NCBI GenBank assembly: GCA_015490195.1
Contig: WFYG01000012.1
Location: 1 to 64,000 of the forward strand
DNA: 64,000 nt
Direction of reading: 5' to 3'
From: Thermovibrio sp.
GTDB taxonomy: Bacteria > Aquificota > Aquificia > Desulfurobacteriales > Desulfurobacteriaceae
The position numbers were made by a program, and so were the translations under genes. Below, one piece after another: positions 25,377 to 34,965 of this stretch. The notes under the pieces were generated by a model. That model saw nothing but the letters and a program-made list of their open reading frames with translations, had not been told where the DNA came from and made no database searches. How positions within the stretch are numbered: the stretch's first letter is position 1; every line of letters begins with the position of its first letter.

Positions 25377-27359
25377 TTGCATCTAACAGAGCCAGAAGTT
25401 TATAAACTACTTTCCCGCTATGGAATACCTGTTCCGAATTACGCTCTTGTTACAGGAGAGGAGCTCCCTCCGTGGAATATCTTCCCTGCTGTTGTTAAGG
25501 TTGTTTCAAAGGAGGTTGTTCACAAGAGTAACGCTGGCGGTGTTCTGTTCGCTAAAGACCAAGAGGAGCTTAGAGAAGCCCTCTCTGAGCTGAGGAAAAA
25601 GTTCCCGAATGCTGAGGGGTTTATAGTTGAGGAGAAGCTTGAGGGAATAGAGGCTTTCGTAGGTGTTAAGAGAGACCTATCTTTCCTCCACGTTGTAGGG
25701 GTGGGTACCGGGGGGATACTTGTTGAGCTCTTTAAAGACGTTGTTTTTATACCGATTAGGTCAACGAAGGAGGAGATAGAAGAGCAGCTTAAGAAGACAA
25801 AACTCTACCGGCTCATTAAGGGTTTCAGGAACTTTAAGGGAAACAAGGAGCTCTTTCTTGACTTCCTTGAGAAGCTTAAAAAACTCCTGAGAGAACACCC
25901 TGAAATCTACGAGCTTGATCTGAACCCTACTTTCGTTACAGAAAAGTATGTCATTCCGGCAGACGGGAGAGCTCTCCTTAAGGAACCTGAAAGAAGAAGA
26001 AATTTTAAACCTCTTCCAGATAACCTGTTCAGGCCTGAAAGCGTTGCCGTTATCGGCGCTTCAAAAAATCCAAAAAAGGTTGGTTACGCCCTTGTCAGGA
26101 ACCTTGAGAGGTTTAAGGGAAAGGTCTTCCCCGTTAACCCGAAGTATGAGAGAGTTTTGGGTTTTAAGTGCTACCCTTCTGTTAAAGAGATTCCAGAACC
26201 TGTTGACTGCGCCCTTATAGCCGTTCCGGCAGAAGTTGTTCCCGCTGTTTTGAAGGAGTGTGGAGAGAAAGGAGTAAAGCTTGCCGTTGTTATCTCTGCA
26301 GGGTTTAAAGAAGCTGGAAGAGAGGAGCTTGAGAGAGAAGTTGTTGAAGTTGCAAAAGAGTTTGGAATCAGGGTTTTGGGGCCAAACACTTTGGGTTTTA
26401 TGGTTCCGCCGTTAGGTTTGAACGCCTCTTTTTCAACAACCCTTCCGCCGAAAGGTGAAATCTCGTTCCTCTCACAGAGCGGAGCTCTCATAACAGCCGT
26501 TGTTGACGCGGCGGCCAAGGAGAATATCGGATTTTCAGAAGTTATAAGCCTTGGGAACCAGTCAGACATTGAGCTAACGGAGTGTTTTGAACTCGCTGTT
26601 CGGAGCTCCGATACAAAAGTAATCCTCTCTTACGTTGAAGGATTGGAGCTTGGGTGGGAGCTCCTTGACTTTGTCGGCAGAAAACCTGCCGTTTTCATAA
26701 AGGCCGGAAGGTCTGAGGGTGGAAAGAGGGCTGCAGCATCCCACACGGGTTCACTTGCCGGAAACTATAAGGTTTTTAAAGACGCTGTTGAGTGTAAAGG
26801 GGGAATCGTCGTTGACTCCTTAGAGGAGGCCTTTGACGCCTGCCAGTTTCTAACTGCTTATGGAAGGCTTAAAGGTAGAAAGCTCCTCATAGTTACAAAC
26901 GCCGGAGGTCCTGGAACTCTATCTGCAGACTATGCAACTTCTTTTGGACTTGAGCTTGTTTCCGTTGACCCTGTTCTTGAGGAGCTCTCAAGAGTCCTTC
27001 CGCCAAACTGGAGCAGGATAAACCCCGTTGACCTGATAGGGGATGCCACTTCAGACCGCTACAGGGCAGCTTTTGAGATACTGGAGAAACTGAACTGGGA
27101 CGTCTGCCTCGTAATCGTTACTCCACAGTCTATGACAGATGTTCCCGAAATTTCCCACGAGGTTGTGAAGCTTGCCGAGAGGAGCAGAAGGGCGGTTGTT
27201 GCCTGCTTTATGGGAGGACACTCAGTTTCAAAGGGAGTTGAGATTCTAAAAAGAGAGAAAATTCCTGTCTATCCAGACCCTTACAGGGCAGTTAACTCAA
27301 TAAGGAGGGGAGTATGGAGCGTTCAGTCATCGTCGGAGGAGAAGCGGGAGAGGGAGTAA
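25377..27359 (+). CDS. NDP-forming acyl-CoA synthetase, fused beta-alpha order
   Basis: 660 aa. The N-terminal part (about 1-215) is the ATP-grasp beta domain (VVKVVSKEVVHKSNAGGV with the beta His, GVGTGGILVELFKD, ELDLNP). The rest is the alpha part: CoA-binding Rossmann domain from about 222 (RPESVAVIGASKNPKKVGY), GPNTLGFMVP, SFLSQSGAL, and SHTGSLAGNYKVFKDA with the phospho-His. Family enzymes make ATP from acyl-CoA, ADP and Pi, or the reverse. In most fused members alpha precedes beta; here the order is reversed. It overlaps the next oxidoreductase gene by 46 bases, and its last about 15 residues look like read-through. Substrate unknown. TTG start. Confidence 0.88.
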   Translation: MHLTEPEVYKLLSRYGIPVPNYALVTGEELPPWNIFPAVVKVVSKEVVHKSNAGGVLFAKDQEELREALSELRKKFPNAEGFIVEEKLEGIEAFVGVKRDLSFLHVVGVGTGGILVELFKDVVFIPIRSTKEEIEEQLKKTKLYRLIKGFRNFKGNKELFLDFLEKLKKLLREHPEIYELDLNPTFVTEKYVIPADGRALLKEPERRRNFKPLPDNLFRPESVAVIGASKNPKKVGYALVRNLERFKGKVFPVNPKYERVLGFKCYPSVKEIPEPVDCALIAVPAEVVPAVLKECGEKGVKLAVVISAGFKEAGREELEREVVEVAKEFGIRVLGPNTLGFMVPPLGLNASFSTTLPPKGEISFLSQSGALITAVVDAAAKENIGFSEVISLGNQSDIELTECFELAVRSSDTKVILSYVEGLELGWELLDFVGRKPAVFIKAGRSEGGKRAAASHTGSLAGNYKVFKDAVECKGGIVVDSLEEAFDACQFLTAYGRLKGRKLLIVTNAGGPGTLSADYATSFGLELVSVDPVLEELSRVLPPNWSRINPVDLIGDATSDRYRAAFEILEKLNWDVCLVIVTPQSMTDVPEISHEVVKLAERSRRAVVACFMGGHSVSKGVEILKREKIPVYPDPYRAVNSIRRGVWSVQSSSEEKRERE

Positions 27360-28948
27360 AGGAGGCGGGAAACCTTCTCTCCCGTGTTCTCGTCAGCATC
27401 GGCTACTCGGTCTTTACCTATCACGACTATCCGTCGCTGATAAGGGGAGGCCACAACTTTTCGTCTGTCAGATTCTCAAACGAGGAAGTTTACGCTCCCG
27501 TCAGGAAGGCTGACTACATTGTTGCTTTAGACGACAGGAGCGTTAGGCGCCACAGAAAAGATGCAAAGGAAGGAACAGTCTGGTTCTTAGATGAAAAGGT
27601 TAAGGAGGAGGTGGAGGGAACAGTAATCAGACTTCCCTTCAGAGAGAGGGCTAAGGGGGTTATGAGGAGCTCCGCTGTTTTAGGTGCCCTCTTAAAGGCA
27701 TTCAGAATTCCAAAAGAGGAGGGGCTGTCTGTTCTTCAGAACCTTAAGAACTTTGAGGAGAACAGAGAGATTTTTGAGTTCTTTTACGATGTTTCACAGG
27801 AAGTAGAAGAAATTGTTGAGGTTGAGGGAATTAAGGGAGAGTACTTTTCAGGTAGCGAAGGGGTAGCCCTTGGGGCAGTTGACGGCGGTTTGGATATCTA
27901 CATTGCCTACCCCATGACCCCTGCGTCTCCGGTTCTCCACTATTTGGCGGCCCACAAAGAGGAGTTCGGGATAAAGGTCGTTCAGCCTGAGAACGAAATT
28001 GGCGTTATAAACATGGTTCTTGGAGCGGCATACGCCGGAGGCAGAGCCATGACCGGGACTTCCGGCGGAGGATTTGCCCTTATGACTGAGACCCTGAGCC
28101 TTGCCGGAATGAGCGAAACGCCGTCCGTTATCTACCTTGCCCAGAGGGGAGCTCCCTCAACTGGCGTTCCAACTTACACAGAGCAGGCAGATTTGCTCTT
28201 TTCACTCTTTGCCGGCCACGGAGATTTTCCCAGAATCGTTGTTGCTCCATCAAACGCTTTAGAGTGTTACCTCTTAACCCGCGAGGCCTTAAACCTTGCC
28301 TGGAAGTTTCAGGTTCCCGTAATAGTCCTTTCAAGCAAGAACGTTGCAGAGAGCTTCTTTACACAGCCCTTAGAGAGGGAAAGAGTTGTTGAGGAGCCAA
28401 AACTGTGGGATGGAAACGGTGAGTATAAGAGATACCGGATAACTGAAGACGGCATCTCTCCGTTAGCCTTTCCGGGAACTAAAGGGGCAGTTGTTAAAGC
28501 CACCAGCTACGAGCACGACGAGATGGGAATAACAACAGAGGAGCCAGAGCAGATAGTTGCAATGAAGAACAAGAGAGAGAGGAAGAGGGAGACCATAAGG
28601 AAGTTCTTTGAGGAGAAGGAAGATACGGTCTCTGTTGGAGGGGATACAGACTCAAAAAGGATTCTCCTCACCTGGGGAGAGAATTGGGGAGTCTGCTGTG
28701 AAGCTGGCGAGGAGCTCGGCTATAAGGCTGTTAAGCCCAACTACATGGAGCCTTTCCCCGCAAACAGGTTAAAGAAAGAGCTTGAGGGGGCAGAAGAGGT
28801 TATTGTTGTGGAGCTCTCTCCTGCAGGCCAATTTGAAAAACTCCTGAACCTTTACGGGATAAAACCTACCGATAGGTTCAGGAAGTACGACACCCGTCCA
28901 ATCTTTAAAGAAGACCTTTTAAAGTTCCTTTCAGGGAGGGAGAGATGA
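27314..28948 (+). CDS. 2-oxoacid:ferredoxin oxidoreductase, fused gamma-alpha subunit
   Basis: 544 aa. Residues about 1-180 form the gamma domain (VGGEAGEGVKEAGNLL, YPSLIRGGHNFSSVRFS). The rest is the alpha domain (GAVDGGLDIYIAYPMTPASPV, ENEIGVINMVLGAAYAGGRAMTGTSGGGFALM, AQRGAPSTGVPTYTEQADL). It has the YPMTP variant of the YPITP motif. Gamma-alpha fusions occur in archaeal broad-range and some bacterial Kor-type enzymes. It starts inside the acyl-CoA synthetase gene behind a strong AGGAGGGG site. No separate ferredoxin subunit is encoded. Substrate could be a branched-chain or aromatic 2-oxoacid, or 2-oxoglutarate; the sequence alone does not settle it. Confidence 0.88.
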   Translation: MERSVIVGGEAGEGVKEAGNLLSRVLVSIGYSVFTYHDYPSLIRGGHNFSSVRFSNEEVYAPVRKADYIVALDDRSVRRHRKDAKEGTVWFLDEKVKEEVEGTVIRLPFRERAKGVMRSSAVLGALLKAFRIPKEEGLSVLQNLKNFEENREIFEFFYDVSQEVEEIVEVEGIKGEYFSGSEGVALGAVDGGLDIYIAYPMTPASPVLHYLAAHKEEFGIKVVQPENEIGVINMVLGAAYAGGRAMTGTSGGGFALMTETLSLAGMSETPSVIYLAQRGAPSTGVPTYTEQADLLFSLFAGHGDFPRIVVAPSNALECYLLTREALNLAWKFQVPVIVLSSKNVAESFFTQPLERERVVEEPKLWDGNGEYKRYRITEDGISPLAFPGTKGAVVKATSYEHDEMGITTEEPEQIVAMKNKRERKRETIRKFFEEKEDTVSVGGDTDSKRILLTWGENWGVCCEAGEELGYKAVKPNYMEPFPANRLKKELEGAEEVIVVELSPAGQFEKLLNLYGIKPTDRFRKYDTRPIFKEDLLKFLSGRER

Positions 28949-29742
28949 GCGGAGTAAACCTTAAAACCTACGCAGAGAACACATGGTGCCCTGGGTGTGG
29001 AAACTTTGGAATACTAAAGGCCTTTGAGATGGCTGTTGAGGAGCTCTCCTCTGAAATCCCGCTTGAGAACTTCGTTATAGCCTCTGGAATCGGCTGCCAC
29101 GGAAAGATTGTTGACTACATCAACCTCAACAGCTTCTACTCCATCCACGGAAGGGCCTTGAACAACCTTCAGGGTATGAGGCTCATAAACGATAAACTGA
29201 TCTGCGTCGGGTTCGTTGGAGACGGAGACATCTATGCAGAGGGTATTTCCCACCTCATCTTTGCTGCAAAGAGGAATGCGAATCTAACGGCAATTGTTCA
29301 CGACAACCGGTCATACAGCTTAACAACCGGCCAGTTTACTCCAACGAGCCCCTCACACTTTAAGGGAAAGTCAACTCCCGAAGGGCCGCCTGAAGACCCT
29401 ATGAACCCGGTTCTTTTGATGCTCTCTGCCGGGGCAACCTTTGTTGCAAGGGGCTTTGCCGGAGACATCCCACACCTTAAAGAGCTCATAAAGGCGGCGA
29501 TAAAACATAAAGGCTTTTCCTTCATAGACGTTCTTCAGCCCTGCGTAACCTTCTACAACACCTTCGCCTACTACAGGAAACACTGCTACAAGTTGGAAGA
29601 GGCCGGTCACGACCCGACAGACTTTAACGCCGCCGTAGAGAGGGCAAGGGAGTGGGACTATTCGGCTGATACTGAAAATGCAAAAATTCCCATAGGAATT
29701 TTCTACCAGATAGAAAAGCCCACGTATGAAGAAAGGGTTTGA
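28945..29742 (+). CDS. 2-oxoacid:ferredoxin oxidoreductase, beta (TPP) subunit
   Basis: 265 aa, partner of the fused gamma-alpha subunit (4-base overlap). WCPGCGNFGILKAFEMA gives the cluster cysteines, followed by GIGCHGK, HGRALNNLQGMRL, the TPP motif GDGDIYAEGISHLIFAAKRN and DNRSYSLTTGQFTPTS. A two-subunit enzyme like this needs external ferredoxin. Its stop codon overlaps the -35 box of the next operon's promoter. Confidence 0.9.
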   Translation: MSGVNLKTYAENTWCPGCGNFGILKAFEMAVEELSSEIPLENFVIASGIGCHGKIVDYINLNSFYSIHGRALNNLQGMRLINDKLICVGFVGDGDIYAEGISHLIFAAKRNANLTAIVHDNRSYSLTTGQFTPTSPSHFKGKSTPEGPPEDPMNPVLLMLSAGATFVARGFAGDIPHLKELIKAAIKHKGFSFIDVLQPCVTFYNTFAYYRKHCYKLEEAGHDPTDFNAAVERAREWDYSADTENAKIPIGIFYQIEKPTYEERV

Positions 29743-29767
29743 CACTTAAGCTGTGTTGGTCTATATT
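29739..29767 (+). promoter_or_regulatory. strong promoter for tRNA(CAT)-tilS
   Basis: TTGACA (29739-29744), exact 17-base spacer, TATATT (29762-29767), ending 14 bases before the tRNA. This is the best consensus promoter in the window. The -35 overlaps the stop of the upstream oxidoreductase gene, so the two units are packed end to end. Confidence 0.85.
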
Positions 29768-29781
29768 TCTCTCCTGCAAGT

Positions 29782-29858
29782 GGCGACGTGGCTCAGGTGG
29801 TTAGAGCGGGCGGCTCATACCCGCCAGGTCGGTGGTTCGACTCCACCCGTCGCCACCA
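29782..29858 (+). tRNA. tRNA with CAT anticodon (elongator Met, or Ile2)
   Basis: Cloverleaf with acceptor GGCGACG/CGTCGCC, discriminator A, encoded CCA, anticodon stem GGCGG/CCGCC with loop CTCATAC (CAT). The G1-C72 pair rules out initiator tRNA. The acceptor and C38 are Met-like; C29-G41 is also an Ile identity element. It lies 21 bases upstream of tilS, whose product modifies C34 of tRNA-Ile(CAT). The identity between Met and Ile2 is left open. Confidence 0.9.
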
Positions 29859-29879
29859 ATTTTCTTTTTTACCCGGCCT

Positions 29880-31232
29880 ATGGAGAACGTTCAGTCAAAA
29901 GTCAAAGAGGCAATCGCCAGGTTCTCCCTATTTCCCGAAAACTCCAAACTTCTTGTAGCCCTTTCAGGAGGTCCTGATTCTGTAACTCTCCTTCACATCC
30001 TCCTTTCACTGAAAGAAGAACTTTTCCTTACACTTGGAGCCGTTCACGTTAACCACATGCTTCGTGGAGAGGAGTCTGATAGAGATGAAACCTTTGTGAG
30101 GGAACTCTGCCGAAAATGGGATGTGCCACTCATTGTTAAAAGAGTAAATATTCCGGAAATTTCACAAGGGAAAAACGTTGAGGCAGTTGCAAGAAGGGAG
30201 AGATACAGGCTTTTTAGAGAAGCTCTGAAAGAGTGGAACGGAGACTTTGTTGCCCTTGGCCATACTGCTTCAGACCTTACAGAGACAGTTCTTCTGAACC
30301 TTACAAAAGGCTCTGGAATTAAGGGCTTGAGAGGGTTCCTTCCGAAACGGGAAGTTTTCGTTCGTCCTCTCTTCCTCGTTACAAGAGAAGAGGTTGAGGC
30401 CTATGTTGAAGAGAACAGTCTTCCCTTTGTTGTTGACAGTTCAAACCTTAAAACCGAATACGACAGGAACCTGATAAGGCTGGAGGTTGTTCCGATTCTC
30501 AAGAAGATAAATCCTGCCCTGGAGAAGGCAGTTCTGAGGGAGACGGAGCTCCTTCGGGAACTTGAGAACTTTGTAGAGAGTGAGGTTAGCTCTGTAGTCT
30601 CCAGGTATTTGAAGGAGAAGAGTTTCTGTGCCCCCATTAGAGAGTTAAAAGAGCTCCACCCTTACCTCCTTTCAGAGGTTCTCAGGGAGGCCTACAGAAG
30701 GGTTTCCGGAAGGGAGCTCCCCTACAGAAGTGTTGTGGAGCTGAGGGAGTCTTTGGAGAGGGAAGGTCTGAAGAAATTTTCTTTCCACTCGGGAACAGTC
30801 GTATACAAAACTCAGGAGCTCCTCTGCATAGAGCCTGAAGGTGAAATGAAGGAGTTTTACAGAGAGGTGAGAGAGCTCCCCGAAACCGTTGATACGCCTC
30901 TTTACAGGTTAAAGTTCCTCCTTAACGCTGGAACTCCTGTAGCTCCCCTCAGCTCTTTCAGAGATGCAGGTATAATTGTCAGGAGCAGGAGACCCGGAGA
31001 CAGGCTGGAATTTAAAGGCTTTTCTAAGTCTCTTAAAAAGTTCCTCATAGAGAAGAGGTTTCCTGCCCACCTTAGAGACCTCCTTCCCGTTGTTGAGTTA
31101 AACGGGGAGGTTATTTTTATTCCGGAACTCTATTGGAAAGCCTTTAAACCTACTGAAAGTTTCGTAGGAGTGGAATTTGAACCAAAAAGTAGAAGTTCTT
31201 ATAGACCGGGAAAGGATAGAGAGGAGAGTTAG
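29880..31232 (+). CDS. tilS: tRNA(Ile)-lysidine synthetase
   Basis: About 450 aa. N-type PP-loop ATPase with ALSGGPDSVTLLHIL near residue 25, HVNHMLRGEESDRDE, VEAVARRERYRLF, LGHTASDLTETVLLNLTKG, and C-terminal TilS domains (RSRRPGDRL). It ligates lysine to C34 of tRNA-Ile(CAT) so that AUA is read as Ile. The ATG at 29880 comes just after the tRNA CCA end, with little ribosome-binding sequence; an upstream in-frame ATG at 29832 lies inside the tRNA. First protein gene behind the strong promoter. Confidence 0.94.
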   Translation: MENVQSKVKEAIARFSLFPENSKLLVALSGGPDSVTLLHILLSLKEELFLTLGAVHVNHMLRGEESDRDETFVRELCRKWDVPLIVKRVNIPEISQGKNVEAVARRERYRLFREALKEWNGDFVALGHTASDLTETVLLNLTKGSGIKGLRGFLPKREVFVRPLFLVTREEVEAYVEENSLPFVVDSSNLKTEYDRNLIRLEVVPILKKINPALEKAVLRETELLRELENFVESEVSSVVSRYLKEKSFCAPIRELKELHPYLLSEVLREAYRRVSGRELPYRSVVELRESLEREGLKKFSFHSGTVVYKTQELLCIEPEGEMKEFYREVRELPETVDTPLYRLKFLLNAGTPVAPLSSFRDAGIIVRSRRPGDRLEFKGFSKSLKKFLIEKRFPAHLRDLLPVVELNGEVIFIPELYWKAFKPTESFVGVEFEPKSRSSYRPGKDREES

Positions 31233-31701
31233 AGAGCTGGGAGAGGAAATCTCCGGCCACTTCTCAGGAAATGTTGTTGTAATCTCTATCCTCAAAGGAG
31301 CTTTCATCTTCACTGCAGACCTTGTCAGAAACCTTAAACTGGATGCAGAAGTTGACTTTATAAGACTTAAGAGCTACACGGGGAGTAAAAAAGGGGAGCT
31401 CCGTTTAACCTACCGACCTGAAACCGACCTGAAAGGGAAAGAGGTTCTGATAGTTGACGACATATTTGACACAGGCGAGAGCCTTGAGTTTGCCTACAGA
31501 GAGGTACTCTCTGCCGGTGCTAAAAAGGTGAAAACCTGCGTTCTCCTTGACAAGGAGGTTGAGAAGAGAACGGAGCTCCGCCCCGATTTTGTAGGTTTTA
31601 AAATTCCCGATTACTTTGTCTTCGGTTACGGATTAGATTTAAATGAGACGTTTAGAGGTTTACCATACATAGCATATTTTGAAGGAGTGAAGAATGGATA
31701 A
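31177..31701 (+). CDS. hpt: hypoxanthine-guanine phosphoribosyltransferase
   Basis: 174 aa. Type I PRT fold: ISILKGAFIFTADLVRNL, EVDFIRLKSY, and the PRPP loop VLIVDDIFDTGESLEF. Purine salvage. TTG start at 31177 with AGGAG six bases upstream, 56 bases inside the tilS end. tilS-hpt-ftsH is a gene order conserved in many bacteria (as in Bacillus). Confidence 0.94.
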   Translation: MNQKVEVLIDRERIERRVRELGEEISGHFSGNVVVISILKGAFIFTADLVRNLKLDAEVDFIRLKSYTGSKKGELRLTYRPETDLKGKEVLIVDDIFDTGESLEFAYREVLSAGAKKVKTCVLLDKEVEKRTELRPDFVGFKIPDYFVFGYGLDLNETFRGLPYIAYFEGVKNG

Positions 31702-33601
31702 GATGAAAGAGATAGGGAAAAACATAGTTCTCTGGCTGGCTATCGCTCTTATGATCATACTGGCTTTTAACTTCTTCAACTCAAGCCAGCTAAAGAGCAA
31801 CCAGGAGCCCTTCTCAACCTTCATCTCTCAGGTAGAGAAGGGAGAAGTTAAGAAGGTTGTAATTCAGGGACAGAAAGTTGTAGGCATCACGAAAGAAGGA
31901 AAACCCTTTGAAACCTACCTTCCACCCGGCTACAACGACATCATAAAGAAAATGGCTGAAAAGGGAGTTGAGATTCAAGTTAAGCCTGAAGAGGGAAGTC
32001 CGTGGTACATAACCGTTCTTGTCTCCTGGCTTCCAATGATTTTTCTCATTCTCCTCTGGCTCAGCATGATGAGGCAGATGAGTGCCGGAAGCAACAAAGC
32101 TCTCTCCTTTGCAAAGAGCAGGGCTAAAGTATTCATAGACAACAAGCCGAAAGTGACCTTTAAAGACGTTGCCGGAATAGACGAGGTTAAGGAAGAAGTT
32201 TCGGAAATTGTTGACTTTCTGAAAAACCCCAAAAAGTACCAACAGCTCGGAGGAAGAATTCCTAAAGGTGTTCTCCTTGCAGGGCCACCAGGAACAGGTA
32301 AAACTCTCCTTGCTAAGGCAATTGCAGGTGAGGCAAACGTTCCGTTCCTCTCTGTCAGCGGTTCAGAGTTTGTTGAGATGTTTGTAGGTGTGGGTGCTTC
32401 AAGGGTTAGAGACCTCTTTGAGCAGGCAAAGAAACACGCTCCCTGTATCGTCTTTATAGACGAGATAGACGCTGTTGGAAGGAAGAGGGGAGCGGGAATA
32501 AGCGGAGGCCACGACGAAAGAGAGCAGACCTTAAACCAGCTCCTTGTTGAGATGGACGGTTTTGAGAGCTCTGACGGAATCATCGTTATTGCTGCGACGA
32601 ACAGACCCGACATCTTAGACCCTGCCCTTTTAAGGCCGGGAAGGTTTGACAGACAGATACACGTTCCCCTTCCAGACGTTAAGGGAAGGCTTGAAATACT
32701 CAAGATACACACCAGGAACAAGCCTCTTGCCGAAGACGTTGACCTTGAGGTTATAGCCCGTTCAACTCCCGGATTCTCTGGTGCCGACCTTGCAAACATC
32801 GTTAACGAGGCTGCCCTCATAGCCGCAAGGAAGAACCACGGAAAGATAACGATGGAAGACTTTGAAGAGGCTAAAGATAAGGTAACGATGGGCATTGAGA
32901 GGAAAAGTATGGTCCTCTCTGAAGAGGAGAGGCTTACAACTGCATACCACGAAGCCGGTCATGCCCTTGTAGCCAAGCTCCTTCCAAATGCCGATAAAGT
33001 TCATAAAGTTACAATAATCCCCCGTGGAAGAGCGTTAGGAGTTACCCAGCAGCTCCCCGAAGAGGACAGGTACACCTACACGAAAGAGTACCTCCTTGAT
33101 AGACTCGCGGTTCTCTTTGGAGGAAGGGTTGCTGAGGAGCTTGCTTTGGGAACCATCTCTACTGGAGCAGGAAACGACATAGAACGTGCTACAGAGATTG
33201 CTAGGAAAATGGTTGCCGAGTGGGGGATGAGTGAGAAAATTGGCCCGATTGCCGTTAAAATAAGGGAACAGTTTGGCGAACCGGTAGAGCTTGTAAGTGA
33301 GGAGATGAGGAAACTGATAGATAAAGAAGTTAAGAGGATAATAAACGAGACCTATGCTAGGACGAAGGAGCTCCTCTCTCAGAACATGGATAAACTTGAA
33401 AATCTTGCTAGGGCTCTCCTTGAGAAAGAAACCCTTACAGGTGAGGAGATAGATAAGGCCATAAACGGAGAGTTCTTTAGCGAACCCCCAAAAGGTGGAG
33501 ACTCCGGGAGTTCCGGAGGGGATAGCGGCAAGGAGCGTAAAGAAAAAGGAAAAGATAAACCTATAGAGGGATTTGGCTTCAATCCACAGCTGGAGGCTTA
33601 G
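31694..33601 (+). CDS. ftsH: ATP-dependent zinc metalloprotease FtsH
   Basis: 635 aa. Two membrane helices (about 12-29 and 107-125) around a short periplasmic domain; AAA+ module with [17 protein letters not shown], the pore region [30 protein letters not shown]-type GRFDRQI; zinc protease HEAGH at about 418. The C-terminus has a Gly/Ser/Lys-rich tail. Degrades misfolded membrane proteins and regulatory targets. Confidence 0.97.
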   Translation: MDKMKEIGKNIVLWLAIALMIILAFNFFNSSQLKSNQEPFSTFISQVEKGEVKKVVIQGQKVVGITKEGKPFETYLPPGYNDIIKKMAEKGVEIQVKPEEGSPWYITVLVSWLPMIFLILLWLSMMRQMSAGSNKALSFAKSRAKVFIDNKPKVTFKDVAGIDEVKEEVSEIVDFLKNPKKYQQLGGRIPKGVLLAGPPGTGKTLLAKAIAGEANVPFLSVSGSEFVEMFVGVGASRVRDLFEQAKKHAPCIVFIDEIDAVGRKRGAGISGGHDEREQTLNQLLVEMDGFESSDGIIVIAATNRPDILDPALLRPGRFDRQIHVPLPDVKGRLEILKIHTRNKPLAEDVDLEVIARSTPGFSGADLANIVNEAALIAARKNHGKITMEDFEEAKDKVTMGIERKSMVLSEEERLTTAYHEAGHALVAKLLPNADKVHKVTIIPRGRALGVTQQLPEEDRYTYTKEYLLDRLAVLFGGRVAEELALGTISTGAGNDIERATEIARKMVAEWGMSEKIGPIAVKIREQFGEPVELVSEEMRKLIDKEVKRIINETYARTKELLSQNMDKLENLARALLEKETLTGEEIDKAINGEFFSEPPKGGDSGSSGGDSGKERKEKGKDKPIEGFGFNPQLEA

Positions 33602-33604
33602 AAG

Positions 33605-34168
33605 TTGGCTTTTGACAGAGAGAGAATAGAAAGGGCAGTAAGAGAGATACTCATAGCTATAGGTGAAGACCCCGACAGGGAAGGACTGAAAGACACCCCT
33701 AAACGCGTTGCAAAGATGTACGAGGAGGTTTTAGGTGGTTACAACGACTCGCCAGACAACCACCTGGTTCTCTTTACAGAGAAGTACGACGAGATGATAA
33801 TAGTGAAAGACATTCCCATCTACTCAATGTGTGAACACCACATGCTTCCGTTTTTTGGAAAAGCCCACGTTGCCTATATTCCCGGAGACAACAAAGTTAC
33901 AGGCCTCTCTAAACTTGCCAGAATAGTTGATGTCTACGCTAAAAGGCTCCAGCTTCAGGAGAGGATGACCGAACAGATAGCGGATGCCATAATGGAGAAG
34001 CTTGGAGCAAAAGGGGTTATGGTAGTCGTAGAGGCTCAACACCTCTGTATGATAATGAGAGGGGTCAAAAAGCCGGGTTCCTACACCGTTACCAGCTCTG
34101 TTAAGGGAGTACTGAGGAAAGAGCCAACCAGGATGGAGGCCCTTTTCCTTATAAAGGGTAGGTCATGA
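33605..34168 (+). CDS. folE: GTP cyclohydrolase I
   Basis: 187 aa. [40 protein letters not shown] (zinc ligands Cys and His), [23 protein letters not shown] and [16 protein letters not shown] with the second zinc Cys. First step of tetrahydrofolate synthesis from GTP. TTG start, GGAGG eight to ten bases upstream, 3 bases after ftsH. Confidence 0.95.
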   Translation: MAFDRERIERAVREILIAIGEDPDREGLKDTPKRVAKMYEEVLGGYNDSPDNHLVLFTEKYDEMIIVKDIPIYSMCEHHMLPFFGKAHVAYIPGDNKVTGLSKLARIVDVYAKRLQLQERMTEQIADAIMEKLGAKGVMVVVEAQHLCMIMRGVKKPGSYTVTSSVKGVLRKEPTRMEALFLIKGRS

Positions 34169-34965
34169 GACGTTTAACTCTACTTATTCTTTCTCTCTCC
34201 CTTTTCTCTTCCTGTGCATCCCTGTGGGGTGGCAGAGATAAAGAGAAAAAAGTAAACCTTCCTCCTCCCCCTGTTGTAAAGAAACCAGGGAAAAAGGAGA
34301 GAGCTGAAGGCTACTATCAACTGGGAGTGGCTTATCTGGAGCTGGGAGAAATTCCTCTTGCTCTCAACTATCTGTTTAAAGCAAAAGAGCTTACTCCAAA
34401 CGATCCCAAAATTTACAACGCTATAGGTCTTGCCTTTATCCGGAGAGGAAGTCTTGATAAAGCTGAAGAGTACCTAAAGAGAGCTCTCTCCCTCAAGCCC
34501 AATTTCTCTGAGGCCTGGCTCAACATGGGGATACTCTACGAGGAGAAAGGAAACCTGAAGAAGGCCAGGGAATGCTATGAAAAGGCACTTTCAAACCCAC
34601 TTTATCTCACTCCAGAAGTAGCCTACTACAGACTTGCTCTTCTGGACGAAAAGGAGGGAAATCTCAAAAGAGCTGAAAGAGAACTGATTCTGGCTATCAG
34701 GAATAATCAAGACTACGTCCCTGCTTACATTGAGCTTGCCAGGCTTCTTGAAAAAGAGGGGAAAGAGGATAAGGCTAAAGAGATTTACTTCAAACTTATT
34801 GCTCTTTTTCCTAATGTTCAGGAACCTTACTGTGCCCTTGGAAGGCTCTATCTAAAAGACGGAAACAGAGACGAAGCTGTAAAATTTCTCAAAAAGTGCA
34901 TTAAAATAAAACCTGGCAGTTCCCTCGCAGCTCAGGCTATGCGGGAGTTGAGTGACTTAGAATGA
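34165..34965 (+). CDS. TPR-repeat outer-membrane or periplasmic lipoprotein (PilF/NlpI-like)
   Basis: 266 aa. Lipoprotein signal ([19 protein letters not shown], Cys about 17) followed by about six TPRs ([57 protein letters not shown]). Resembles PilF/PilW, which assembles the type IV pilus secretin, or generic NlpI-type lipoproteins; the first is attractive because of the pilins in the window, but the fit is not specific. Overlaps folE by 4 bases. Confidence 0.8.
   Translation: MRRLTLLILSLSLFSSCASLWGGRDKEKKVNLPPPPVVKKPGKKERAEGYYQLGVAYLELGEIPLALNYLFKAKELTPNDPKIYNAIGLAFIRRGSLDKAEEYLKRALSLKPNFSEAWLNMGILYEEKGNLKKARECYEKALSNPLYLTPEVAYYRLALLDEKEGNLKRAERELILAIRNNQDYVPAYIELARLLEKEGKEDKAKEIYFKLIALFPNVQEPYCALGRLYLKDGNRDEAVKFLKKCIKIKPGSSLAAQAMRELSDLE

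Noticed and set aside
27314..27359. Frameshift or pseudogene at the acyl-CoA synthetase/oxidoreductase junction
   Set aside because: Both frames are intact and the second gene has a strong ribosome site and a canonical N-terminus, so an overlap with a C-terminal extension is simpler.
29782..29858. Initiator tRNA-fMet
   Set aside because: It has a normal first acceptor pair (G1-C72); initiator tRNA has a mismatch there.
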